Program-made: the position numbers and the translations under genes | In this document: positions 46,816 through 58,023 of the stretch, one piece after another | How positions within the stretch are numbered: the stretch's first letter is position 1 | How the letters are laid out: each line of letters starts with the position of its first letter | Assembly: GCA_905250025.1 (NCBI GenBank) | Contig: CAJNOJ010000460.1 | Coordinates: 1 to 64,000, forward strand | Direction of reading: 5' to 3' | Length of the DNA: 64,000 nucleotides | Source: Adineta ricciae | Taxonomy: Eukaryota > Rotifera > Eurotatoria > Adinetida > Adinetidae | Notes under the pieces: model-generated | Told to the model about the DNA's origin: nothing | What the model saw: only the letters and a program-made list of their open reading frames with translations | Database searches by the model: none

Positions 46816-47395
46816 TCAGAACGTTTCAACTACGCGGAAAATTGTCAACGTAAGAAAATTATCGAAAACATAATGAAATACGGCTTTTCCGTACAATTCA
46901 GTTAACCGACATAATTCCGAAGTAATTCCGGACCAAAAGCTGTATTCTAAAAGATTTTCTCTGTTTAGCTTATATGACTTTCGTGCAATATCACCAAAGA
47001 AAACAGATCTCACAGAAAATCTACTGGTAGTAAATCAAATCAACAAATGCGATGCATTCTTAACGGTTTCACTGTACAGAAAGTCTTTTCTGCAAATCAT
47101 CGGCAGAAAGGTTATTTTTTATCAGTTGACTCAAAATAAACCCATTTTCATCAATTATTCCAGCAAGTACCGAGAAAAAATCAAGGATTTACTCAATATC
47201 ATACTCAGCCACAAATCGGTCGATGAATGAATGGCCAACGATCAGTACTGATTCGATATCTCTTGGCACTGATTCTTTTACATAATTGAACCATGGATGA
47301 GATCCTTTAGTGTTTAGTATGACTATTCTTCGAAAAGGCCGAGATTGACATCGCTTCAAAGAGTCATTTACATGCAAAACTCTTAAATTCCTCAA
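46816..47395 (-). other. Conserved ORF blocks, unit 1 (unassigned exons)
   Basis: 46816-47013 (SFWSGITSELCRLTELYGKA) and 47189-47395 (RDIESVLIVGHSFIDRF) are open on the minus strand and conserved in unit 2. The VLIVGHSFIDR motif resembles the first block of SGNH-type hydrolases, but it is too short to assign. They could be exons of the membrane-protein gene downstream or relics of a lost gene. Confidence 0.3.
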
Positions 47396-48391
47396 TAGTT
47401 ATCACTTACACAAAGTATCTCTTCGACTGGCACCAAACGGCACATCTTGAAATAGTTATATAAAACACGTGAAAACAAGGAGAGCAATTCGAATGTGAAT
47501 CAATTATTCGTCTCGTCGATTGTATGTCACTTTGACGAGCTTCGACTGACAAAAGAATCATGAGAGAAATATATTTCTCTCTGTGTGTATTTCAGGTCAA
47601 AGGTCAGAAAAACATGTTATGTGTCTAGGCTCTTCATGAATATGTATCCGATTACGCATTAACAAAACTTTGAGTCATCTTTCATATTCTACTTTTTGCT
47701 TGTTTCGAAAAGAATCAAACGAAAATGTTTACTTACGTGATGCTCGTCATACCTCACTACACTTTCGTTGTCTGTAACAAAACCAATCTAGTCTATGTAC
47801 GATTAATTTCTTTCGTCATTTCGACACCATCCAAAAATTCTGGATGCGCAAATTACGATGTGCTTGGATGCTTCTAATTCTTCAGCTACACACGACATTG
47901 CGGACAACAAATTCCAGACCCGGTCGTTTCTGTTAATTATATAGCACAACATATTAACAGGCTGACTCGACACCAAGATTTGTATTCGTCATATACGAAT
48001 CAGCTTTTTTCTTTCTTTTCGATTTCTTTACGTACAAACGAGCGCGTGTCCCCGTTCAGCCGTTTATTGCTTCCGAACTCTTTTTCTAATTGATTCAAAG
48101 CCATTTTATCTTTACTAGTGCGATAGTAATTCCATACTATAATTCAGTTTATATACGTGTGTATGTTTCTCTCTCTCTCCGTTTCACTCGTTTGTATTTA
48201 TTCACAAATGCCTAGATGCCATCATCTCGATCTAATATCATATCGTCAAAGACAAAGAACGAAATAAACGATCGTTCAAAATGTAATCAGAGTGAACAAA
48301 TAGATCAGGGCACGAAACATATCGACTTTTCGATATGTTATATTTCTATTCAAAATCGTTCATATATTCGAAAAGCGACGAAAATGAAGCG
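47396..48391. other. Non-coding part of unit 1 and unit boundary
   Basis: Duplicated at about 51280-52283. A short leader-like ORF (MCRLVPVEEILC followed by GTAAGT) lies at about 47412-47448 on the minus strand. Nothing else was recognised. Confidence 0.4.
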
Positions 48392-49529
48392 TTAATCTCG
48401 CCTTGGTGGATTGATGTTATGGATAAGCATTTCTTCATGTGGCAGGATAATCGATAGTTTAAATAATTGTTCTTCGTTTAAGTCGAAGTTTGATGAAACA
48501 TCAAATAAATGCTTGAGAATTTTTTTGAATCTATCAGCTAAAAGTTCGATTGTTTTCTGTTCAAACAGTTTCTCGGCATAATCAAAATAGAAGTCGATAC
48601 TTTTGTTTTCTAAATTGCATCGAACAACTAATGTTAGATCAATGGGAGTGAGTTTTGTATTGCGTGGAAATTCCCTGTGATTTGTCAACGGTATTTGATT
48701 CAAAACCAAATTCTGATCAACATCAAGAATCCATTTATCATCATCGATATCAACACGAAGTGCAACTTGTGAAAAGGGCTGTTGAGGTGAACCACATTTT
48801 CTTGCAAATGCAATCAGATTTTGATATGGGTAAGCGGCGTTTTCCTTGATATTCGTACACAGTTCATCGATTTTCGCAACAAATTCATTGAAAGATTGAT
48901 GTGGATCAATAACATGTCGATAAACAACATAGTTTTCAAACGGACCAATGACGGAAGTTAGTTCTTTCTTTGGACGATTTGGTGTGACACCGATAACAGA
49001 GAAATCTTTATCTTGAGTGAGTTTGAACAGGTAACAGTAGAACACAGATAGAAATAAACGAAAGAAGTTGATGTTCATCTTTTGTTTGTAACGAAAGATT
49101 TGTCTTGTCAACGATGCATCAATGTCAAATGCATAGTATGATCCAGATGAAATAAAGATCATTTTGTTGTCATATGGAAGATTGATTCGCAAGTGAAAGT
49201 CATAATCATGAAATAAGTCCTCCCAAAACGCTTCAGCTTTACTCAGGTCTGATTGACGCTCATAATGAGCGAAATCGATAAATCTCAATTGATTTTCATC
49301 TTTTGTCGACTTTTCATTTGTATATTCTTGCATTAGTTGTTTCACATTCTTTTCGATTTTGTTTCCAAGGGTGATAACGAAAGATATGCCCTTTATTCAA
49401 ATTGAAGTATTTTGTTATTTGTTCTTGGTGAATGATCTTGTTAATTTTGTCATTTGTAACATCGATGGTAGTAATCTCAAATGAAGAGATCTGTTTGTTG
49501 AATGCAATGTGCATCGGAAGAAGCCTAGT
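48392..49529 (-). pseudogene. NRPS condensation-domain gene, copy B (HHxxxD deleted)
   Basis: 48392-49345 carries the C-terminal two-thirds of a condensation domain with the natural end HEEMLIHNINPP. 49314-49514 carries the preceding part in another frame. The junction (QNRKE / VKQLMQEY) shows the same ~80-bp deletion, at the same base, as copy A, removing the HHxxxD active-site motif and shifting the frame. The shared breakpoint shows that the deletion preceded the duplication of units 1 and 2. Confidence 0.85.
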
Positions 49530-50083
49530 TTGTCACCGAAGATTTCTTTTTTTTTCTGAGAACATTCATTAATATGAGACTGGTACGATGAGGGCGTAAT
49601 TGTGCATTGAAACTATTCTTTATTGATATTGTATAGATTGCTTTCTTGAAAAACGTTCATTTTTGCTGTGAATGGGAAAAAGTCTGATCAGTTTACTGAT
49701 AGAGATAGGAAGATCGTTTGATTCGCCATCTTCTCGCGATACCTAGATTAGCTTTTTATTTAAAGTTTTTTTTGTCTATATTTGGAGAACATTCAAGTAG
49801 GCTTCGCACATATCTTTTTAGAAAAACATTTCACCTCGCCAGAGGAGAAAGCACAAAGGTATAGACATTGAAATCCTTCCATGCCATATTTTATGCTAAA
49901 AAGAATAAGTCCTTTTTTTATAGAGAAATATGATCTGTCAAATACTTTTCTTGATTAGAACAAAAATGCTTGAACCGACTTTTATTTTGACACGGTACAT
50001 GACTAGAGATTTCTTGTTTTGAGCAAAGATGATAGAATGAGAAACAGAAAATCTTTTTGACGAAGCTAATGAAAATGGCGAGT

Positions 50084-50503
50084 TCAAAGAACAAGTTTAA
50101 ATACGATTAACAGTATGAAGATCATTGCAGCTGGAACTGTCCCAAGCATAGATGCAACCAGCACTCCAAACATTGATGCAATCAATAGACTTAACGTTGG
50201 CGATTGATATGTATTATTAATTTGATCACCACCTGTTAAATGGCATAAACAACAAACTTTTCCTCTACTGGTTTTCGTTTCTTACCAGGTCCGTGTGCAT
50301 GTTGTTGCTGTAAGCCATCCGTATTGACAATTGTGTTTAAACGATGATTCTAGAAGAATAAAATNTATTATTAATTTGATCACCACCTGTTAAATGGCAT
50401 AAACAACAAACTTTTCCTCTACTGGTTTTCGTTTCTTACCAGGTCCGTGTGCATGTTGTTGCTGTAAGCCATCCGTATTGACAATTGTGTTTAAACGATG
50501 ATT
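50084..50503 (-). CDS. 3' exons of a putative membrane protein, unit 2
   Basis: Same two exons as 46387-46652. Here the penultimate exon and the start of the last one are present twice, because 50212-50364 is repeated at 50366-50518 across N 50365. With the artefactual repeat collapsed, the reading frame is as in unit 1. Confidence 0.35.
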
Positions 50504-50666
50504 CTAGAAGAATAAAATAACGCTTGGTTGATGAGAGTATTATACACATACTACATAATCATTTACACGAAATAGTATATAGGTGTATGTATCTACAGCC
50601 CTACGAATTAATACCACACGTACGATCTTCGTGGAAACATCGATCTAAATGTCAACTTTTGCTTTG

Positions 50667-51279
50667 TCAGAACGTTTCAACTACGCGGAAAATTGTCAAC
50701 GTAAGAAAATTATCGAAAACATAATGAAATACGACTTTTCCGTACAATTCAGTTAACTGACATAATTCCGAAGTAATTCCGGACCAAAAGCTGTATTCTA
50801 AAAGATTTTCTCTGTTTAGCTTATATGACTTTCGTGCAATATCACCAAAGAAAACACATCTCACAGAAAATCTACTCGTAGTAAATCAAATCAACAAATG
50901 CGATACATTTTTAACGGTTTCACTGTACAGAAAGTCTTTTCTGCAAATCATCGGCAGAAAGGTTATTTTTAATCGATGAAACTAAATAAACTGATTATTT
51001 TTTATCAATTTACTCAAAATAAACCCATTTTCATCAATTATTCCAGCAAGTACCGAGAAAAAAATCAAGGATTTACTCAATATCATACTCAGCCTCAAAT
51101 CGGTCGATGAATGAATGGCCAACGATCAGTACTGATTCAATATCTCTTGGCACTGATTCTTTTACATAATTGAACCATGGATGAGATCCTTTGGTGCTTA
51201 GTATAATTATTCTTGGAAAAGGCCGAGATTGACATCGCTGCAAAGAGTCATTTACATGCAAAACTCTTAAATTCCTCAA
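50667..51279 (-). other. Conserved ORF blocks, unit 2
   Basis: 50667-50864 and 51073-51279 repeat the unit 1 blocks at 46816-47013 and 47189-47395 with a few substitutions and no stops. Function unknown. Confidence 0.3.
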
Positions 51280-52283
51280 TACTTATCACTTACGCAAAGT
51301 ATCTCTTCGACTGGCACCAAACGACACATCTTGAAATAGCTATATCAAACACGTGAAACGAAGGAGAGCAATTCGAATGTCAATCAATTATTCGTCTCGT
51401 CAATTATATATCACTTTGACGAGCTTCGACCGACAAAAGAATCATGAGAGAAATATATTTCTCTCTGTGTGTATTTCAGGTCAAAGGTCAGAAAAACATG
51501 TTATGTGCCTAGGCTCTTCATGAATATGTATCCGATTACGCATTAACAAAACTTTGAGTCCTCTTTCATATTCTACTTTTTGCTTGTTTCGAAAAGAATC
51601 AAACGAAAATGTTTACTTACGTGATGCTCGTCATGCCTCACTACACTTTCGTTGTCTGTAACAAAACCAATCTAGTCTATGTACGATTAATTTCTTTCGT
51701 CATTCCGATACCATCCAAAAATTCTGGATGCGCAAATTACAATGTGCTTGGATGCTTCTAATTCTTCAGCTACACACGACATTGCGGACAACAAATTCCA
51801 GATCCGGTCGTTTCTGTTAATTATATAGCGCAACATATTAACAGACTGACTCGACACCAAGATTTGTATTCGTCATATACGAATCAGCTTTTTTCTTTCT
51901 TTTCGATTTCTTTACGTACAAACGAGCGCGTGTCTTCGTTCAAACGTTTATTGTTTCCAAACTCTTCTTCTAAATCGATTTAAAGCCATTTTATCTTTAC
52001 TAGTGCGATAGTAATTCCATACTATAATTCAGTTTATCTACGTGTGTATGTTTCTCTCTCTCTCTTCCCGTTTTACTCGTTTGTATTTATTCACAAATGC
52101 CTAGATGCCATCATCTCGATCTAATATCATTATATCGTCAAAGACAAAGAACGAAATAAACGATCGTTCAGAATGTAATCAGAGTGAACAAATAGATCAA
52201 GGCACGAAACACATCGACTTTTCGATATGTTATATTTCTATTCAAAATCGTTCTATATTCGAAAAAACGACGAAAATGAAGCG

Positions 52284-53815
52284 TTAATCTCGACTTGGTG
52301 GATTGATGTTATGAATAAGCATTTCTTCATGTGGCAGGATAATCGATAGTTTAAATAATTGTTCCTCATCTAAGTCAAAGTTTGATGAAACATCAAATAA
52401 ATGCTTGAGAATTTTTTTGAATCTATCAGCTAAAAGTTCGATTGTTTTCTGTTCAAACAGTTTCTCAGCATAATCAAAATAGAAGTCGATACTTTTGTTT
52501 TCCAAATTACATCGAACAACTAATGTTAAATCAATGGGAGTGAGTTTTGTATTGCGTGGAAATTGTTTATGATTCGTCAAAGATACTTGATTCAAAACTA
52601 AATTCTGATCAACATCAAGAATCCATTTATCTTCATCGATATCAACACGAAGTGCAACTTGTGAAAAGGGCTGTTGAGGTGAACCACATTTTCTTGCAAA
52701 TGCAATCAGATTTTGGTATGGGTAAGCGGCGTTTTCTTTGATATTCGTACACAGTTCATCGATTTTCGCAACAAATTCATTGAAAGATTGATGTGGATCA
52801 ATAACATGTCGATAAACAACATAGTTTTCAAATGGACCAATGACGGAAGTTAGTTCTTTCTTTGGACGATTTGGTGTGACACCCACAACACAGAAATCTT
52901 TATCTTGAGTGAGTTTAAACAGGTAACAGTAGAACACAGATAGAAATAAACGAAAGAAGTTGATGTTCTTCTTCTGTTTGTAACGAAAGATTTGTCGTGT
53001 CAATGATGGATCAATGTCAAATGCATAGTATGATCCAGATGAGATCAAAATGATTTTGTTGTCATATGGAAGATTGATTCGCAAGTGAAAGTCATAATCA
53101 TGAAAGAAGTCCTCCCAAAACGCTTCAGCTTTACTCAGGTCTAACTGACGCTCATAATGAGCAAAGTCGATAAATCTCAATTGATTTTCATCTATTGTCG
53201 ACTTTTCATTTGTATATTCTTGTGTTAATTGTTTTACAAACAAGTATTTGGAATGATGATCGATAGCTGAGTGATGAAACACCAAAAGAACATAATCGTC
53301 TTTTGCGAGCCGATTCTTTTCTTTTTGACTTTGTTTCAAAAGATGATATCGAAATATATGTCCTTTATTCAAATCGAAATGTTTTGAGCTTTGTTCTTGG
53401 TAAATGATTTCGTTAATTTTGTCGTGATCTGTAACATCAATGGTGGTAATTTCGAATGAATAGATGTCTTTGTTGAATGGATTGATTTTCTGTTGAGTGC
53501 AGTGTTCGTCCAAATCAAAGTCTAGTTCGGTACCAAAGATTTCGTTTTTGCTAAGAACATTTTCAATCGCTTGACGAAAACGATTGATGGATAAGTAACC
53601 ATCGTTGACTTGATAAGCAAGAACGGAGTTATAATTGAATAGATTTTCATCTTTGCTAGTGTACATCGCACGAATGGACTCATCAAGCCAAATACGTTCT
53701 TGGCTGTATGAACTTTTACCTGAAATAAAATCTGTTTTTCTACACCGAATCTTTCTTCTTTGTTGTTTAACAAACCTTTTTTAATTTTCAATCGCTTCCA
53801 GTTATCATCGGCCAT
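52284..53815 (-). CDS. Stand-alone NRPS-type condensation-domain protein (intact)
   Basis: Exon 1 (53776-53815, MADDNWKRLKIKK) and exon 2 (52284-53719) join in phase across a 56-bp intron; 491 aa. The domain starts with SYSQERIWLDESIRAMY (C1-like motif). It holds the catalytic motif FHHSAIDHHSKY (H162, H163, D167; plus-strand 53259-53276) and VVGVTPNRPKKEL ... IGPFENYVVYR (C4/C5 region). Condensation domains join an acyl or peptidyl thioester to an amine; free-standing ones can also act as acyl- or ester-forming transferases. There is no adenylation or carrier domain in this gene or nearby, so partners must be elsewhere. The residue after HHxxxD is His where Gly is usual. The family is typical of bacteria and fungi, so horizontal origin is likely; the eukaryote-type intron implies domestication. 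It is the parent type of copies A and B. Confidence 0.85.
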
Positions 53816-54533
53816 TTTCGATCAACTGATTTGTATGTCTCAATCGATTTGTGTATTCATGATGTCAAGTCCACTATTTGCAATGATCAACGATCCGTAT
53901 CGCTGATTAATGAAGTGTAGTAAATACGTTAAATCGAATAGAAAAAGCCTTTTTTTTCTCCTATTGAAAAAAGACGCTGTGGTATAGTTACATTCAAAAA
54001 AGATAAGAATATTCTTAGAATGTCTCTATACGACATCTAGACAAACTAGAAATGTTTTTTTTTTGTTTTAACTTATTTCTTTTATATTCATTCAAGTCTA
54101 CGTACAACAATTTTTTGTGCATTTTCTTTGGTTGAAAAACATTCGTTCTTACCAAACGAAAAAAGAAACATATCGAAATCGAATTTTATTTTTGTCAAAT
54201 ATTTCGCATCAAGTAGAAGAAATTTTACTGTCGTTGCGGAATGCAACCTTTCAAATACCTTGTTTGATCGAGAGAAAAAATACAAGAACTATGATTTCAT
54301 TTTGCATCGAAGCGTTAAGTAATGAATGGACATGGCAAAAGAACCAATGAGAAATGTATACTTATAGTGCATGGTAACATATTGTCACGTCACGTTCTCT
54401 GGTCATATAATATTAGACCTTGATTTTCTTCAAAGAACATTCTTTGTTCGCGTGTATGTGTGTTAACGCTTTATCATATGTGGTCGAATGAAAAGATATG
54501 AAACAGTTTGTTCTCGTTTAGCTTTTAGATAAA
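53816..54533. other. Intergenic
   Basis: AT-rich divergent promoter region between the condensation gene (-) and the riboflavin transporter (+). Overlapping 60-77 codon ORFs at 54088-54350 on both strands look random. Confidence 0.45.
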
Positions 54534-56095
54534 ATGGAAGGCCATAAAAAATCAACAACACAAACAACAAAGTCAAGAAAGATCATTGGCTATGTTCTCT
54601 TTTTGTAAGTCATTCATTTAAATTAAACCGAAAATCAGTCAAAACTGAGTACTTCGTAGATTATTTGGTATTGGAACATGGCTGAATTTGAATGGTATAT
54701 GGATCGAATTACCTTTATTGATTCCTCGATTATCCGAAGGATGGGGATTATCACCACAACTAGGAATGGCAAGCAATATTGCTAATATCGGTCCGGTAAT
54801 AATTGCATTAATTCGCTACATCATTGGAGAATCATCAGCCTATGAAGTTCCATCGATATGTGTTATATATACTGTTGGTATAACTGTACCCATAATTCTG
54901 TCGTTTACATGGTTCAAACAAGTTTATATATTTGGAACAAATCGTTCGTTGTATTTATTAGTTCTTGGGTTTTTCCTTGCATTGGTTAATTGTACATCAT
55001 CGGTAACTTATCTTCCGTTTGTGAATCGATTTGATCCAAAATGGTTGAATATTTATTTTGGTGGTGAATCTTTATCATCATTATTACCAGCTATTCTTGG
55101 TCTCCTACAAGTGAGAAGAACTTTCTATGAATCTCCTTGACAATGCATTTTTTATTCATAGGGTGTTGGAAAATCTGATTGTATTCCATCACCGACTAAT
55201 CCATTAATTCTTATCGAGAAAACATATCCTCCACGATTTTCGATTGAAGTTTATTTATCTTGTCTCTCCGTTCTGATGTGTTTATCATTTATTGCATTTT
55301 TGTTGCTTTGGAAAACTCAACCAAAAAGTAATAAGCCAGTTAAAAATCCAGAGCCCGTAGAAGAAACTCTATTGGACGAAATAATCAAAGTTGAGACTGT
55401 CCACACGAATGAAGAAATCAAAATTGAAGTTGTCAATACAAACGACGAGAAATTCACTAAAAAAACAATCGCCTATTTAGTCATTATTCTATGGACGAGT
55501 ATACTTCTAATCGGATGTATTCCTTCAATCAATTCGTTTTCACTGAATCCATATGGAGCAGCGACATTTCACTATGTGATTATCATTTGTCAATGTTGTT
55601 ATCCATTGGTATCATTCATATCGACACTATATCCGCAATTGTTCACTGTCACAATGGTTCGAATTATTATTTCAACAATTTTAGGAACATTAGCTTTTAT
55701 TTATATTATGTTGACAGGTAAAGAATTCTTTCATCGATTATCTTCTGAGATATTCGTTGGTATTTTCGTTTAAAGCATTTCTATCACCGTGTTCACCTTT
55801 TGTTGATGAAGATTACGGAAAATACATTGTTGTAAGTTGAAAATAATTTATTCTATCATGTGATTTTAGAAATATCTTCTAGGCAATAATGTGGATATTT
55901 GTATATTTGATATTTTATTATGAGCGAATTGCATTGGGAAACTATATGAATAGCACTTCAGGCCACCGAGGTTTATTTTGGTATGGTTTATTGACACAAG
56001 CAGGAGCATTCACTGGCGCAGTACTCATTTTTACACTGAATGCTTACGGCATATTTAAAGAACGAAGTTTCTGCGGCACATACCATTGCTCTTAA
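54534..56095 (+). CDS. Riboflavin transporter (SLC52/RFT family)
   Basis: Five exons in agreeing phase: 54534-54604, 54660-55110, 55162-55717, 55776-55831 and 55883-56095; 448 aa, the usual SLC52A length. Family signature segments include FGIGTWLNLNGIWIELPLL (TM1), ALVNCTSSVTYLPFVNRF (the conserved NCTSSVTFLPF motif), IYFGGESLSSLLPAILGL, GAATFHYVIIICQCCYPLV and a C-terminal WYGLLTQAGAFTGAVLIFT. The product is a multi-spanning plasma-membrane protein importing vitamin B2. A hydrophilic cytoplasmic loop, Lys/Glu-rich, lies at ~265-305. No lesions were found. Confidence 0.9.
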
Positions 56096-57125
56096 ATCCA
56101 AATATTCCTCTTTGCTTAGTCAAATTTGTTCTTTTTCTTAGTTAACAGTATTATTATCCTTTTCTTTTTATCAGCCGGTGAAAATTTTCACGTGATCTTT
56201 TTTTTCATTCTTCAAAAACTTAATAAAAGTGAACAGTGTACTCAGGCATCCATTTCAAACAGAAAACAGTTAATTTTTATTTGAAACAACATGAATATTT
56301 GTCGATCAATAGAGAAATCAATCGAAAGCTTTATTTACTGTAGTTTTGGTGCAGGTAATGTATGAAACAACACCCTTGTACCAATTTTCATTACTTTTCG
56401 TCTACCAACCCGTCGAGTTTAAACGAAAAAAAGTAAAAGAATCACTGAGTAAATTTTTTGAATACAGACATAAGAGGAATTCGCACATTCTTTGAACATT
56501 GTCGTGATAATGCTGAAGAACAAATCATTTACAAACGTTCGTAGCTTGTTATTAGGAAATTCAGCTACATATCTGATTCACAAACAATTAGACAGCGGAG
56601 TAACTTTATTTGTAAGTTGTATCATTAGTTGAATGTTTCATATAGTAAAGCAAGATAGACAACTTAATGCAACTGAAACAGTATTTCCAATCGGAACACT
56701 CGATTAAAGATACCATCAGATGTCACGCACGTTACACAAATTAAGTCAAATGAAGAAGGTGAAAAGCTCGAAATTATCGAAGTTTGTAGTCTCTATGCTT
56801 ATCGTAAGAGTCGCTGTAAACATTGTTCGTGTGTCAACTTTCGTCACAATCGTCTTGATAATATTTCTTCAAATAGAATTTGATTATGAGATGCTTCTGT
56901 TACAGTAAAAAGATACAATATCGTTTCTTGGAGAAGAAACAGCTCGAGTACAGAACGATTGTTTACTTTGAAACGCCAATATAAAAAGAGATGAGAGACA
57001 TTGTTTGATAGACGACTGACATCTATTCGTGTTAACTTGCAAACAGATTTTCATTGGCTGATTAGGAATTGAATACATGACAATTGAAGTGAATTAATGA
57101 TGATAATAAAAATAATTTCCAAGAA
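56096..57125. other. Intergenic
   Basis: No convincing gene. A frame near 56466-56545 (GIRTFFEHCRDNAEEQIIYK) looks protein-like but ends quickly and could not be extended. The 56720-56908 ORF is unconserved. Confidence 0.4.
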
Positions 57126-57990
57126 ATGGATTATGATCAACAATGTACGTTTTTCTTTATGAAAATAAAACTTTCTTTGGAATTTATTTATAAATTAGTA
57201 TTTATTAATCAACTTAGTTCAATAAAATACACCGAAGAAAAACTTGATGAACTCAATTTACCTAGTAAATCTTCTACCGGAACCATCAACGATGAAAATG
57301 ATCTGGATTTGAAGACAAATATCGTTCAATGTTTGAATGAAGAAGTTCAAAGCGTAAGACCGTTTATTCAATCGAAAAGTGACGATCAAATTGTACCGAA
57401 GAGATCCCTCTTTCATTTGATTATTCATGGATCCAAGCAATTTTCTTCCTACAAGTATCAATTTTATCCTGTAAGATTGATCTTCTTTCTAATATTCTTA
57501 AATCTTTTGGTCTTTGTCTAGTCTGAAGGATCCTTATTGAACGTTATTCAATGGCAGAAGTTAATTAGTTGGAGTGGGAAAAAAGACTGGAAATTATTGT
57601 ACAAAGCAAGTCGAGATGGATTTCATTGCAAAGATTTCCATCGTTTATGTGATAATCAAGGAGCGACGATAACTGTGATTCGTACAAAACAAGGATACAT
57701 TTGTGGATTTTCAAAATGATTCTCGTGCTTTTCTATTTTCATTCTCATCGAATTTGGCCAACAAATATCCGTTGATCGATCGTCATACTAAATATGCTGT
57801 TTGGAATAGTCCAAACTATGGTCCGACATTTGGTCACGGTGCTGATCTATTTGTTTGTTCAGAGAGTAATCTCATCGGTGAATCATATTCGAAATTCTCT
57901 TCATCATATCGTGATCCAACTGGTTTAGGATGGAAATCTTTAACCGGAAAGCAACAATTTCTTATCGATGACATTGAAATCTACCATTGA
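57126..57990 (+). pseudogene. TLDc-domain protein with a damaged core
   Basis: An N-terminal acidic region (57126-57470) splices to 57522 onward, which begins the TLDc fold: WKLLYKASRDGFHCKDFHR, then ATITVIRTKQGYICG. Next should come the conserved G-G-Y/F-x-x-x-x-W segment. It is absent, and the frame changes at about 57702, resuming as DSRAFLFSFSSN, YGPTFGHGADLFVCSESNL and a proper C-terminus (FLIDDIEIYH, stop 57988-57990). So roughly a dozen residues are deleted with a frameshift. TLDc proteins protect against oxidative stress or regulate V-ATPase; this copy is probably inactive unless the join is an assembly error. Confidence 0.65.
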
Positions 57991-58023
57991 CAGTTTGTTT
58001 TCAAGGTTTTTATTGTTTTAGAT

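Larger units (their letters stand above)
44650..52012. repeat. Two tandem ~3.7-kb segmental duplication units
   Basis: About 44740-48150 and 48470-52012 are near-identical along almost their whole length: condensation-domain gene, membrane-protein exons and conserved ORF blocks, in the same order. Unit 1 lacks about 340 bp (corresponding to ~48125-48470) at its left edge, which truncates its condensation gene. Unit 2 contains an additional 153-bp exact repeat at 50212-50364 / 50366-50518 around an N. A third condensation gene (52284-53815) follows but has unique sequence upstream. Confidence 0.8.

Noticed and set aside
43461..53815. A complete NRPS assembly line
   Set aside because: No adenylation, carrier or thioesterase motifs were seen; only condensation domains are present.
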